Below are positions 1-10,318 of a stretch of DNA of 64,000 bases, in pieces. How positions within the stretch are numbered: position 1 is the stretch's first letter; every line of letters starts with the position of its first letter. The position numbers and the translations under genes were made by a program. Origin of the DNA: Candidatus Woesearchaeota archaeon (GTDB lineage Archaea > Nanobdellota > Nanobdellia > Woesearchaeales > SM23-78); assembly GCA_016930415.1 (NCBI GenBank), contig JAFGGS010000005.1, positions 1 to 64,000 on the forward strand, written 5' to 3'. Below the pieces are notes generated by a model. That model made no database searches, was not told the DNA's origin, and saw only the letters and a list, made by a program, of their open reading frames with translations.

Positions 1-3000
1 AAGCAGAGCCTCACAGCGGATGAGCCTGTCTTTATAAGACAGGATGGGAAGGCAAAGCTTGTTAAGATTGGTGATTTGGTCGATGGCCAGGTCAAGGGGG
101 AAGGCGCATTCGAATGTGATGGCATTGAAGCGCTTTCATTCGATGATTCCTATAACTATTCCTTCAGGCCAGTGAGCCATCTGATAAAGCATAAGAGAGA
201 GAACGAGATTATCAAGATAAAGACAAGTTATGGTAAGAGCATAAAAGTCACTGGCTGCCATAGCATTTTTGGAATCGACAAAGAGACTCTTAAAGTCAGA
301 GAAGTGCAAGCCAGAGAGCTTAGGAGAGGTGACTTAATTATTGCTCCAAAAGTAGCCGGATTAAGCGATACGCAGTGTATAAGCGAGATTAACATCCTAG
401 AGTATATAGATGTCTCTGTCGCGAAGAAACAAGGTTGGTTCCTCTACACTGACCAGGAGTCCATCAAGAAAGCCTTTGAAAGCGCGAAGATAATCCATAA
501 GAAGAAGGCAGGGGATAAATCCAGGAAATATTACTGCCTTCTTTCCAAGGAGGGTGATGTAGTTGATGTTCTTGACGACTCGTATAAGCAGTATGTGGCA
601 AAGGGATTCATCCCTCTCTGGATTGCAAAGCTACTGGGGATCTCTGACGGGATAATAAGAACCTACTTTCATGGAAAGGAATATTCAATTCCTTCCAATA
701 TTCAGATAACCAGCGGACTTGCAAAGCTCCTGGGATTGTTTGTTGCAGAAGGCCACATTGACAACCGACAAGTGGGTTTCACGTTTTCCAGAAAAGAGCG
801 CGACCTTGTCAGGCTCGTGTGTGAACAGGCATTCCTACTCGGGTCTAGCCATACTGTTGAGGAGCGTCCGGAGAAGAACTGCGTGCGTGTAAAGATATTT
901 GGAGGACTTCTAAGCCACTTGTTTAGTACTTGGTGCGGTAAGGGGGCGCATAACAAGAGGGTTCCTGAGTTCATGTTCAGCTGTCCTTCTTCTATCAGGC
1001 AGGATTTTATTGACTACCTATATATTGGGGACGGCCACAATACAAAAGGCAGGAACCAGCTCATGCTCACAACGGTCTCTTCAGGACTGGCCAACCAGGT
1101 TTCCTACATTTGGCTGCTTCAAGGCGTGGTCGCCAGCATATCTAGCAAGATGAATGCTGGCTTGGGAAGAATTCCTGGCAGAGCGTATGTTGTGACTGTC
1201 TATGGCAATGATATCAATTTTTCAAATTACTTCTCAATAACGAATGCTTATTCTTCTAACCGGACGCGAAGGGCTCACATGACCGCAGTTGTCCTTGCAG
1301 GAAAGTTAGGCTTAAGCTTGACGCACGAAGAGGCGAACTACCTCGATATGATGTCCGCTCTGGAGCAGGGAAGAGAGTATTCCTATTCTGAAATGTCCGG
1401 CTTATTTGCCACTGATAAGCCAGGATATAAGCTAAGATACCTTTCGGACAAGGGTTTCTTGGAGAGGACTGCGCAAGATAGTTATTGTCTGACTTCCCAA
1501 CTAGTGCAAAAATGCCAGCTTTACGAGCAGTTGAAAAAACTTGCAAACTCAGGGTTCTTGTTCCTTTCAGTTAAGGAGATGGAAACAATAACGGAAGGAT
1601 ATGACTATGTTTATGACTTATCTGTTCCGGGCACAGAGAATTTCGTGGCTGGATTAGGTGGGATATCGGCCCATAACTCTCGTGGTCAGCAGGGAATCGG
1701 CATCAGCGCGAGCGTCATGTACTCTCAGCTCACGACCGGCAGGCCTGCGAAGGTGATATCGAAAATCGCGCCTGACAAGCCTGCCCACTTCATGGAGGTG
1801 GGTATCGACACCAGCAAGAACGAGCCTGTCATATACAAGGATGAGGAGAACGAGTGGGACAAGCCTCACGGTACCAGGATCGAGATGGACATGGAAGGAG
1901 CATACCTCAAGGGCGGCCAGAGCGTTGATGAGTACCTGAAGGAGACCGCCATCGTTAATCCCCACGTCCTCATCACCTACGTCAATCCTAAGGCTGAGCA
2001 GATGATATTTCCAAGGGCGACTGAGGAGCTGCCCAAGCAGCCAAAGGAGATTAAGCCTCATCCTTACGGCGTAGAGCTTGGGATGCTCCAGAAGATGATG
2101 GCAAGCACAGACTCTAGGACCTTGCAGTCATTCCTGACAAGCGACTTCTCAAGGGTCGGAGCAGAGACTGCAAAGGAGATATGCGAGGAAGCAAGAGTCC
2201 TTCCGAACATGAAGCCTAAGAACGTGTCAAGGGACGATGCTGAGAAGATAATCCAAGCCATCAAGAAGGTCAAGATCATAAGCCCGCCGACAGACTGCAT
2301 AAGCCCGCTCGGAGAGGAGATGTTCGAGAAGGGGATGAAGAAAGAGGTCAACGCAGAGTTCTACGTCGCGGTCACAAGGAAGCCATCGGTCTATCGGGGA
2401 AACCCGTTCGTGGTCGAGGTAGGGATAGCTTACGGCGGCAACCAGCGATCTGACGGCGCAGCGACTGTGCTTAGGTTCGCGAACAGGGTCGCGTTATTAT
2501 ACCAGCAAGGGGCTTGCGGGGTCACGAAGAGCATAGTCCAGACCAACTGGAAGTCTTACGGCCTGCAGCAGAGCAACGGAAGCCTGCCAGTAGGAGCGCT
2601 CACGATCGCGGTTCACATAGCAAGCGTCTGGGTCCCTTTCACGTCAGAGTCAAAAGAGGCGATCGCTCATTATCCTGAGATCATAAGCGAGATAAAGCTT
2701 GCGCTTCAAGAGGCTGGCAGGAAGCTCCAGACTTACGTCCATAAGAAGCACAAGGTGCAAAACCAGCTGGAGAGGGCAAACCTATTCGAGAGGTACATCC
2801 CTGAAGTCGCGTACTCGCTCGCCAAGCTAACAGACGGCAGCAAGGAAGCCATCGAGCGGGGCTTGAAGGACATGATCAACAAGTCAGACATCCAGGCGCA
2901 GATCCACCAGATGGAAGCCCTTAAAGGAGAGGCTGACGAGACCTTCAACAAGAAGAACGGTAAGACAAGCGAAGACGACTCTGAATCAGGAGCTGAAGAG

Positions 3001-3018
3001 CAAGAGGAAGCTGATTAA
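1..3018 (+). CDS. top6B: DNA topoisomerase VI subunit B, 5'-truncated by window edge, interrupted by an in-frame intein
   Basis: Frame is open from nt 1 (track start at 76 is an internal TTG). C-extein SRGQQGIGISASVMYSQLTTGRPAKVISK is the GHKL G2-box region of Top6B; followed directly by top6A. Confidence 0.95.
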   Translation, partial: KQSLTADEPVFIRQDGKAKLVKIGDLVDGQVKGEGAFECDGIEALSFDDSYNYSFRPVSHLIKHKRENEIIKIKTSYGKSIKVTGCHSIFGIDKETLKVREVQARELRRGDLIIAPKVAGLSDTQCISEINILEYIDVSVAKKQGWFLYTDQESIKKAFESAKIIHKKKAGDKSRKYYCLLSKEGDVVDVLDDSYKQYVAKGFIPLWIAKLLGISDGIIRTYFHGKEYSIPSNIQITSGLAKLLGLFVAEGHIDNRQVGFTFSRKERDLVRLVCEQAFLLGSSHTVEERPEKNCVRVKIFGGLLSHLFSTWCGKGAHNKRVPEFMFSCPSSIRQDFIDYLYIGDGHNTKGRNQLMLTTVSSGLANQVSYIWLLQGVVASISSKMNAGLGRIPGRAYVVTVYGNDINFSNYFSITNAYSSNRTRRAHMTAVVLAGKLGLSLTHEEANYLDMMSALEQGREYSYSEMSGLFATDKPGYKLRYLSDKGFLERTAQDSYCLTSQLVQKCQLYEQLKKLANSGFLFLSVKEMETITEGYDYVYDLSVPGTENFVAGLGGISAHNSRGQQGIGISASVMYSQLTTGRPAKVISKIAPDKPAHFMEVGIDTSKNEPVIYKDEENEWDKPHGTRIEMDMEGAYLKGGQSVDEYLKETAIVNPHVLITYVNPKAEQMIFPRATEELPKQPKEIKPHPYGVELGMLQKMMASTDSRTLQSFLTSDFSRVGAETAKEICEEARVLPNMKPKNVSRDDAEKIIQAIKKVKIISPPTDCISPLGEEMFEKGMKKEVNAEFYVAVTRKPSVYRGNPFVVEVGIAYGGNQRSDGAATVLRFANRVALLYQQGACGVTKSIVQTNWKSYGLQQSNGSLPVGALTIAVHIASVWVPFTSESKEAIAHYPEIISEIKLALQEAGRKLQTYVHKKHKVQNQLERANLFERYIPEVAYSLAKLTDGSKEAIERGLKDMINKSDIQAQIHQMEALKGEADETFNKKNGKTSEDDSESGAEEQEEAD
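7..1677 (+). mobile_element. Intein, about 557 aa, with LAGLIDADG-type endonuclease motifs, inserted between KQ and SRGQQGIG of Top6B
   Basis: Ser1 start SLTADEPVFIRQDGKAKLVKIGDLVDG; block B-like KVTGCHSIF; LAGLIDADG-like LLGLFVAEGH and YLYIGDGH; block F/G VYDLSVPGTENFVAGLGGISAHN followed by Ser+1. Confidence 0.93.
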
Positions 3019-3020
3019 CG

Positions 3021-4235
3021 ATGGCAAAGGCAAAGGCAGCAGCGGAAGGCGTCAAGAAAGAGATACAGACCGCGCTACCATTGGATAAGCAGGATAAGAA
3101 AGCAGCCAAGGAAGCTAAGGAGCGTGCGCCTGCTCCCAGGAATGGCAACGGAAAGAGTGCGGGCGGCGCAAGAGAAGAGCTGGTAAACCTTGGAGACAGT
3201 CTTGTCAAGGACATTAAGAAAGGAGAGAATCCGAAGATAGAGCTCTCAGTCCGAGGACTCTCAAACGTGGTGTACGACAAGGAATCAAAGACCCTGGGCC
3301 TCGGAGACAAGACAGCGCAGAGATTCTTCTTCAACGTGGCTCACGCCAAGAAATTCCTGCAGACAGTAGAAGTCGCTGCGATCTGCAAGACGCTCCTAGA
3401 TGCAGGAAAGCACGCAAGCCTTAGGGACGTATTCTACATGGCCAAGAGGACAATTCCCAACAGCAAAACAAACGTCGTCGACGACCAGAAAGAGAGCGAC
3501 AAGGCGATCGAGGACTTAGAGCTGATAACCACGTTCTCAAGAGAGAACCTGAACGTGAACGCGAACAAGATGGGAAGCGTCGCAGGCAAGGTCGTGATAG
3601 AGGACTCGGGAGACACAATAGACTGGAGCCGCTTAGGAAGCGGCGGATGGAGCATCCCCTCGAACGTCGAGAACATCGCATTCAAGAAAGTGGACGCGAA
3701 ATACGTCATCTACATGGAGAAAGCAGCGGTGTGGGAGCGTCTCCACGAGGACAAGTTCTGGGCGAAGCAGAACTGCATAATCATGAGCTCGCAAGGACAG
3801 ACCACTAGAGGGATAAGAAGACTATTGCAAAGGCTCTCAAGCGAGCACAACCTCCCGATATTCGTCCTAGCAGACAACGACCCTTGGGGATGGTACATCT
3901 ACTCAGTCCTAAAGTTCGGAAGCATAAGTCTCGCCCACATGGCAGACTCGATGGCTATCCCAGACGTCAAGTTCGTAGGGATCACCTGCGACGACGTACT
4001 AACATACGACCTCAAGAGGCACTTCATCAAGCTGACAGACAAAGACATCTCCAGGCTCAAGCAGATGCAAAGCTACGAGTGGTTCGCAAAGAACAAGGCT
4101 TGGCAGCGACAGTTCAAGATGATGAAAGACTTCGGAGCAAAGGTAGAGATCCAAGCTCTGAGCAGCAAAGGAATATCGTTCATCAGCGAGAGATACCTGC
4201 CAGAGAAGATCAAGAAGCAGGACTTTTTGGACTGA
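3021..4235 (+). CDS. top6A: DNA topoisomerase VI subunit A (Spo11-like)
   Basis: RDVFYMAKRTIPNSK, LGSGGWSIPSNVE, Toprim DNDPWGWYIYSVLK; immediately downstream of top6B. Confidence 0.95.
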   Translation: MAKAKAAAEGVKKEIQTALPLDKQDKKAAKEAKERAPAPRNGNGKSAGGAREELVNLGDSLVKDIKKGENPKIELSVRGLSNVVYDKESKTLGLGDKTAQRFFFNVAHAKKFLQTVEVAAICKTLLDAGKHASLRDVFYMAKRTIPNSKTNVVDDQKESDKAIEDLELITTFSRENLNVNANKMGSVAGKVVIEDSGDTIDWSRLGSGGWSIPSNVENIAFKKVDAKYVIYMEKAAVWERLHEDKFWAKQNCIIMSSQGQTTRGIRRLLQRLSSEHNLPIFVLADNDPWGWYIYSVLKFGSISLAHMADSMAIPDVKFVGITCDDVLTYDLKRHFIKLTDKDISRLKQMQSYEWFAKNKAWQRQFKMMKDFGAKVEIQALSSKGISFISERYLPEKIKKQDFLD

Positions 4236-4261
4236 TTAAAAAATATGAAAATATAATTCTC

Positions 4262-7200
4262 CTAGTACTCTTCCCACGCCTTTATCGAGATGTCCTTCTT
4301 ATCTGTATTGCACATGGCCTGAACAAACGCCTTCGCCACCCTCATGTTGGTGATCAAGGGTATGTTGTAGTCGACAGCGTTCCTCCTGATCGTGTAGTCG
4401 TTGTAGAGCTCAGATCTTGACAAGTTCTTTGGGATGTTGATGACAAGGTCTATCTTGCCGCTCTTCAGGCACTCGAGTGTATTCGGGCTCCTCTTGTCGT
4501 CAGGCCAATAAAGTGCGGTGCATTTCACCCCGCTCTCTTCCAGGAACCTCGCAGTCCCTGGAGTCGCGTAGAGCAAGAGCCCCTTACCCGCGAGAAGCCT
4601 TGCCTCCTCCACCAGCTCTGCCTTGGAGTCTACAGGACCAGTGGATAAGAGCACTCCCTTCCTAGGATAATCATACCCAACTGAGAGCATGGACTTGAGG
4701 ATGGCCTCGTCAAAGTCATCACCTATGCAGCCGACCTCGCCAGTGCTAGCCATCTCAACTCCCAGGATCGGGTCTGCGCCCTGCAGCCTGCTGAAGCTGA
4801 ACTGGGGAGCCTTTACGCCCACGTAGTCTAGCTCGAATGATGACTTCTCAGGCTTCTTCACATCCTCGCCGAGCATCACCCTCGCCGCCAAGTCTATGAG
4901 GTTCAGCTTGAGAACCTTTGACACGAACGGGAAGCTGCGCGAAGCCCGCAGGTTGCACTCGATGACCTTGATGTCGTTGTCTTTTGCAAGGTATTGGATG
5001 TTGAAAGGACCAGAGATCCCCAGCTTCTTCGCGATTCTTCTCGATATCCTCTTGATCCTCCTGATAGTCTCGACGTAGATCTTCTGAGGAGGGAATACTA
5101 TTGTCGCGTCGCCAGAGTGCACTCCAGCGAACTCGACGTGCTCGGATATCGCATAGCACAACATTTCACCATCCTTGGCGACTGCGTCGATCTCAATCTC
5201 CTTCGCCCCCTCGATGAACTTCGAGACAACGACTGGATGACTCTTTGACAAGTCACTTGCCAGCTTCAGGAACTGCTCTAGCTCTTCAGGGTTGCTCACG
5301 ACGTTCATCGCGCTTCCAGACAAGACGTACGAAGGCCTCACGAGGACTGGGAAGCCGACCTTGTCAGCGAAAGCCTTCACCTCAGAGAAGCTCCTGAGCT
5401 CCTTCCACTCGGGCTGGTCGACGCCAAGCTCGTCAAGCAATCTTGAGAACTTGTGGCGGTCCTCAGCAGAGTCGATAGACTCTGGAGACGTGCCAAGGAT
5501 CCTCGCGCCCTCCTTGTGAAGTCTCATCGCGAGGTTGTTAGGGATCTGGCCGCCAGTGCTAACAACGACACCCAAAGGATCCTCCAGGTCAATAACATCC
5601 ATCACCCTCTCGAAGGTGAGCTCGTCAAAGTAGAGCCTGTCGCACATGTCATAATCAGTGCTCACAGTCTCAGGGTTGAAGTTGATCATGATAGCCTTCC
5701 TGCCAGTCTTCCTCACAGACGCGGCAGTGTTCACGCAGCACCAATCGAACTCAACGCTGCTGCCGATCCTGTAAGCCCCGCTTCCAAGCACGACCACTGA
5801 GTCCTCGTCACCACCTTGCCTGCCAAAACCCACGTCGTGACAGGATCCGCTGTAAGTCAAGTACAAGTAGTTGGTCATCGCAGGATACTCTGCTGCGAGA
5901 GTGTCGATCTGCTTGACAAAAGGGATGATTCCCTTCTTCTTCCTATGATCACGGACCTTGAGGAGCGACTCCTCCATCTCCGCAGACCCAGGTTTCAGGA
6001 CGAGCCTCGCCACTTGGAAGTCAGAAAAGCCCCTCTTCTTGGCCTCGAGGAGCAGCTCATCAGGCAATGAGCCAAGAGAACCATGGCTTGAGAGCTCGTT
6101 TGAAATGCTCGTTATGTTCTCGAGCTTGTGCAAGAACCACTTGTCGATCCGAGTCAACTCGTGGATGCGATCCACAGAGTAGCCTTCCTCAAAAGCCTTT
6201 GCGATCGCGAATATCCTGCGGTCACTCGGGTTCTTGAGCTCGTGCTCCAGGTCAGGATACAAGATGTCCCTGTTGGCTGTGAATCCATGCATGCCATGGC
6301 CGATCATGCGAAGGCCCTTCTGGATCACCTCCTCGAAGTTCCTGCCGATAGCCATGACCTCGCCCACGCTCTTCATGCCAGTGCCTATCCTGTTAGACAC
6401 TTGGGAGAACTTGGACAAGTCCCACCTTGGGATCTTGCACACAATGTAATCGAGCGCAGGCTCAAAGCAGGAAGTCGTGACCTTGGTGATCGAGTTCCTA
6501 AGCTCGGGGAGCGAGTATCCAAGGCCTAGCTTGGCGGCGACGAACGCGAGCGGATAGCCAGTGGCCTTTGAAGCGAGGGCGCTAGACCTTGAGAGCCTCG
6601 CGTTCACCTCGATCACGCGATAATCCTCAGAGAAGGGATCGAGCGCGAACTGGATGTTACACTCACCAACCATGCCCAGGTGCCTTATCACTTTGATCGA
6701 TATCTCGCGCAGCTTGTGATACTCTGAGTTGGTGAGCGTCTGGCTCGGAGCCACGACGATGCTCTCGCCAGTGTGTATTCCTAAGGGGTCAAAGTTCTCC
6801 ATGTTGCACACGATTATGCAGTTGTCATAAGAATCCCTGACGACCTCGTATTCGACTTCCTTCCAACCCCTAAGGCTCTCCTCGACGAGTATCTGGGATG
6901 AGTGCGTGAACGCTTTGGCAGCGCGATCGACTATCTCTTCCTCTGACGAGCAGAATCCGCTCCCCTGGCCGCCGAGACTGTAAGCCGCCCTGATGATTAT
7001 AGGGTAGCCTATCTTCCTTGCAGCCTTCTTTGAGTCCTCAACGCAATTCACAGCAATGCTCCTTGGAGTCTTGACGCCTATCTCATCAAGCCTCTTGACG
7101 AACAATTCGCGGTCCTCAGTGTCTATTATAGTCTTGACAGGCGTGCCGAGCACCCTGATGCCGTGCCTCTCCAAGACCTTTGACTCGAATAACGCGACTC

Positions 7201-7549
7201 CGCAGTTCAAGGCGGTCTGCCCTCCGAACGACAAGAGGATTCCGTCAGGCTTCTCCTTCTCGATCACTCTCTCGACGAAGAAAGGAGTGACGGGCAGGAA
7301 GTATGTCTTGTCAGCCATTCCTTCGCTCGTCTGGATGGTCGCGATGTTAGGATTGATCAGGACTGTCTTCACGCCTTCCTCCTTCAAGGCCTTGATAGCC
7401 TGCGAGCCTGAATAGTCGAACTCGCCAGCCTCGCCGATCTTGAGAGCCCCGCTGCCGAGCACGAGCACCTTCCCGGGCCTGACAAGATGAGCCTTCGCCC
7501 CCGGCACTTTTTCCTTCATCGCCTCCTTTACCTTAACTCTGCTCGTCAT
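4262..7549 (-). CDS. carB: Carbamoyl-phosphate synthase large chain
   Basis: Duplicated ATP-grasp halves, VLVLGSGALKIGEAGEFDYSGSQAIKAL and VVVLGSGAYRIGSSVEFDW; start trimmed to MTSRVKVKEAM. Confidence 0.95.
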   Translation of the reverse strand: MTSRVKVKEAMKEKVPGAKAHLVRPGKVLVLGSGALKIGEAGEFDYSGSQAIKALKEEGVKTVLINPNIATIQTSEGMADKTYFLPVTPFFVERVIEKEKPDGILLSFGGQTALNCGVALFESKVLERHGIRVLGTPVKTIIDTEDRELFVKRLDEIGVKTPRSIAVNCVEDSKKAARKIGYPIIIRAAYSLGGQGSGFCSSEEEIVDRAAKAFTHSSQILVEESLRGWKEVEYEVVRDSYDNCIIVCNMENFDPLGIHTGESIVVAPSQTLTNSEYHKLREISIKVIRHLGMVGECNIQFALDPFSEDYRVIEVNARLSRSSALASKATGYPLAFVAAKLGLGYSLPELRNSITKVTTSCFEPALDYIVCKIPRWDLSKFSQVSNRIGTGMKSVGEVMAIGRNFEEVIQKGLRMIGHGMHGFTANRDILYPDLEHELKNPSDRRIFAIAKAFEEGYSVDRIHELTRIDKWFLHKLENITSISNELSSHGSLGSLPDELLLEAKKRGFSDFQVARLVLKPGSAEMEESLLKVRDHRKKKGIIPFVKQIDTLAAEYPAMTNYLYLTYSGSCHDVGFGRQGGDEDSVVVLGSGAYRIGSSVEFDWCCVNTAASVRKTGRKAIMINFNPETVSTDYDMCDRLYFDELTFERVMDVIDLEDPLGVVVSTGGQIPNNLAMRLHKEGARILGTSPESIDSAEDRHKFSRLLDELGVDQPEWKELRSFSEVKAFADKVGFPVLVRPSYVLSGSAMNVVSNPEELEQFLKLASDLSKSHPVVVSKFIEGAKEIEIDAVAKDGEMLCYAISEHVEFAGVHSGDATIVFPPQKIYVETIRRIKRISRRIAKKLGISGPFNIQYLAKDNDIKVIECNLRASRSFPFVSKVLKLNLIDLAARVMLGEDVKKPEKSSFELDYVGVKAPQFSFSRLQGADPILGVEMASTGEVGCIGDDFDEAILKSMLSVGYDYPRKGVLLSTGPVDSKAELVEEARLLAGKGLLLYATPGTARFLEESGVKCTALYWPDDKRSPNTLECLKSGKIDLVINIPKNLSRSELYNDYTIRRNAVDYNIPLITNMRVAKAFVQAMCNTDKKDISIKAWEEY

Positions 7550-7556
7550 ATGATAA

Positions 7557-8714
7557 TCACTTCCCACTCCTCCCGGATTCTCTCTTATGCTTCCTGACTT
7601 CTTCCAGGAAGTCGTCGAACAAGAACTCGGTGTCAGTAGGGCCGCAAGCAGCCTCGGGGTGGAACTGGCATGAGAAGAAAGGCTTAGAGACATGCCTTAT
7701 CCCCTCGCACGTGCCGTCGTTCGCATTAGAGAACAAGACCTCCCAACCTTCTGGCAGGCTCTCTGAGTCGACTGCGAAGCCGTGGTTTTGCGACGTGATG
7801 AAACACCTGTTATGCTTGTTATCGGTGTGCATGACCGCAGGCTGGTTCTGGCCCCGATGGCCGTACTTTAGCTTGTAAGTGTCAGCGCCGCACGCAAGGG
7901 CGAGCAGCTGGTTGCCTAGGCAGATGCCGAAGACAGGCTTAGGATCATTAGCATCAAGGGATTTCTTCAGGTTAGCGATGGTGGCCTTGCAGGCCTTAGG
8001 GTCGCCAGGCCCGTTCGATATGAACAAGCCATCATACTCTTCACCTAAGAAGTCATAATTCCAAGGGACCCTTACAATCTCCACACCTCTCTTCAAGAAG
8101 CACCTTATTATGTTATTCTTGACGCCGCAATCAACAAGCACGACCCTAAGAACGCCCCTGCCAACCACTTCTCCTCGCCCCCTGTATATCTTCTTCTCGC
8201 TGATGCTGACCTTCTTCACGAGGTTCTCCTTGTTAGGATCAAAGAACCCTTGGCCCTTCTCTTTCCTCTCATCCTTATCGAACACGATCCTGCCAAGCAT
8301 GGTCCCCTTCTCGCGCAGCATCTTGGTGAGCATCCTCGTGTCTATGTCAAAGAGCGCAGGCACCTTGTTCTCCACGAGCCACTCAGACAAGCTCTTCTTC
8401 GCATTCCAATGGCTGTGCTCAAAGCTGTAATCAGACACGACAAGCCCTGTTATGTGGGCCTTGTCAGACTCGAAGTTCTCAAGAAGGCCGCTAGCCTCAT
8501 CCTGCTCATCGCCTGGGACGCCGTAGTTGCCTATTAACGGATAAGTCAAGACGAGTATCTGGCCTGCGTAGCTAGGATCAGTCAGGCTCTCAGGATAACC
8601 AGTCATTCCAGTATTGAACACGACCTCGCCAGCGACCGAAGACTCAAAACCAAAAGACTTGCCAAAGAAAACAGAGCCGTCCTCAAGAATAAGCCTGGCC
8701 TTAGTAAGTTTCAT
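7557..8714 (-). CDS. carA: Carbamoyl-phosphate synthase small chain
   Basis: ARLILEDGSVFFGKSFG, FNTGMTGYPESLTDPSY, glutaminase FGICLGNQLLALA; adjacent to carB. Confidence 0.95.
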   Translation of the reverse strand: MKLTKARLILEDGSVFFGKSFGFESSVAGEVVFNTGMTGYPESLTDPSYAGQILVLTYPLIGNYGVPGDEQDEASGLLENFESDKAHITGLVVSDYSFEHSHWNAKKSLSEWLVENKVPALFDIDTRMLTKMLREKGTMLGRIVFDKDERKEKGQGFFDPNKENLVKKVSISEKKIYRGRGEVVGRGVLRVVLVDCGVKNNIIRCFLKRGVEIVRVPWNYDFLGEEYDGLFISNGPGDPKACKATIANLKKSLDANDPKPVFGICLGNQLLALACGADTYKLKYGHRGQNQPAVMHTDNKHNRCFITSQNHGFAVDSESLPEGWEVLFSNANDGTCEGIRHVSKPFFSCQFHPEAACGPTDTEFLFDDFLEEVRKHKRESGRSGK

Positions 8715-8785
8715 ACTAAAAAAAGAACAGAATCGCGCTTGTTTAAAAAGATTATGCAAGTGCAGTAATCAGAAGCGGATATTCG

Positions 8786-8800
8786 TCGTGAGAATCACGA
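8786..8800. promoter_or_regulatory. Perfect inverted repeat TCGTGA-GAA-TCACGA in the carA/PHP divergent intergenic region; candidate operator
   Basis: Same half-sites with a TTA spacer recur upstream of purF (26940-26954). Confidence 0.4.
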
Positions 8801-8876
8801 GGGTGCGCGCATCATGTTCTCTTGCCAGCTCATTTTTCACAACCTTTTTAACTGGCCAAGGGACTAACAGGGAATC

Positions 8877-9638
8877 ATGCTCAAGACAGACCTGCACATC
8901 CACACGTCAGAGGATTGGTACGACTGCGACAACGTATCATACAGCGCAAAGCAGCTCATACAGGAAGCCGCGAGGCAGAAGTTCGAAGTGCTCGCGATCA
9001 CTCACCATAATCACGTGTTCTTCAACCGCGAGATCCAAGGCTACGCCAAGAAGAAGGGCATACTCCTTATCTCTGGGGCAGAGGCCAGGATCGAAAGAGC
9101 AGATGTCTTATTGATCAACGTGACCAACAAGGACTTGCCGAGACTAAAGCGTCTGGGCGACCTTGAAAAGATAAAGGACCGCGCGCTCATAATCGCGCCT
9201 CACCCCTACTTCTTCCTTGGAAACTGCCTCGGAGACAAGCTCGAGCCTAACATCAGGCACTTCCACGCCATAGAGTACAGCCACTTCTACAACAAGTTCA
9301 TGCAGAACAGGCTTTTATCGTTCTTGAACGGCAACAAGAAGGCAGAGGAGGTCGCCAGGAAGTACAACAAGCCGATAATCGGGACTAGCGACGCCCACAG
9401 GATGTACTGTTTCGGCACGACCTTCTCCTGGGTCGACTCTGCCAAGACCAAGGACGCAGTCCTGGAAGCTGTCAAGAAAGGCAAGGTGAGGCTTGAGACC
9501 CACCCACTGCCCTTGCACAGCTTCGCAAGGAGGATCGCTGGCGTAGTCGTAAAGGAACGGTTCTGGCGCCTCCTCACAAGAACGGACTTCAACTCACCAG
9601 ACACCTGCGACGACCCGCATTTCAAAACATTTAAATAA
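8877..9638 (+). CDS. PHP-domain metal-dependent phosphoesterase
   Basis: LKTDLHIHTSEDW, LAITHHNHVFF, GTSDAHRMYCFG metal-binding motifs. Confidence 0.85.
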   Translation: MLKTDLHIHTSEDWYDCDNVSYSAKQLIQEAARQKFEVLAITHHNHVFFNREIQGYAKKKGILLISGAEARIERADVLLINVTNKDLPRLKRLGDLEKIKDRALIIAPHPYFFLGNCLGDKLEPNIRHFHAIEYSHFYNKFMQNRLLSFLNGNKKAEEVARKYNKPIIGTSDAHRMYCFGTTFSWVDSAKTKDAVLEAVKKGKVRLETHPLPLHSFARRIAGVVVKERFWRLLTRTDFNSPDTCDDPHFKTFK

Positions 9639-9659
9639 ATCCAAAAAAGAGGAAACCTG

Positions 9660-10268
9660 ATGGGTGACTTTCCAGTAAGGCTTAGGCCTGGCAATGAACG
9701 AGACATCTTAGCGTGCGAGTTCGAGATAGAGCACGAGGACGTGCTCCACTTGAAGAACATGTACAAGAGGATATATGACTGGCTCGTGGACGAGGGCTAC
9801 ACTGCAGCGGACGGCCCAGACCAGATCTATGAGACGCTCTACTGGGAGCGGACCAAGCCCACCGGCGCGCAAGAGCATCACATCTGGTGGCGCGCGTTCC
9901 TGACGCCGAGAGACAACCGGTATTACCGTTACTTTCTCAAGATAGACTATCAGACTCTCAACTCAAAAAAGATGGAGGTCATGCGTCACGGACAGAAATT
10001 CGGCACCAACAAGGTAGACCTCATACTCAGGATACAAGCCTGGCTCCAGCTCGACTACAACGACGAGTGGCAGAAGTCGTTCATCCTGAGCAGGTTCGAC
10101 AAGTGGTTCAGGACGAGATTCTACCTTGACAACATCTACAAGTACAAGAAAGACCTCTACAAGGACACTTATCGCCTTCACACGATGATAAAGCAATACC
10201 TGAAACTGACCTCTATAGCCGCTGACTGGGGAAGACCCTTCCACCACCCTGAGAAGGGAGTGAGCTAG
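9660..10268 (+). CDS. Conserved hypothetical protein
   Basis: 202-aa ORF just downstream of the PHP gene; no family recognised. Confidence 0.7.
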   Translation: MGDFPVRLRPGNERDILACEFEIEHEDVLHLKNMYKRIYDWLVDEGYTAADGPDQIYETLYWERTKPTGAQEHHIWWRAFLTPRDNRYYRYFLKIDYQTLNSKKMEVMRHGQKFGTNKVDLILRIQAWLQLDYNDEWQKSFILSRFDKWFRTRFYLDNIYKYKKDLYKDTYRLHTMIKQYLKLTSIAADWGRPFHHPEKGVS

Positions 10269-10318
10269 AAGAGATAAGAGATTGATCTGCGGACCAGAAA
10301 GGGAAGAGATGAACGATC

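Noticed and set aside
5453-6529. Several plus-strand ORFs inside carB
   Set aside because: Shadow ORFs antisense to a well-supported CarB; no recognisable domains.
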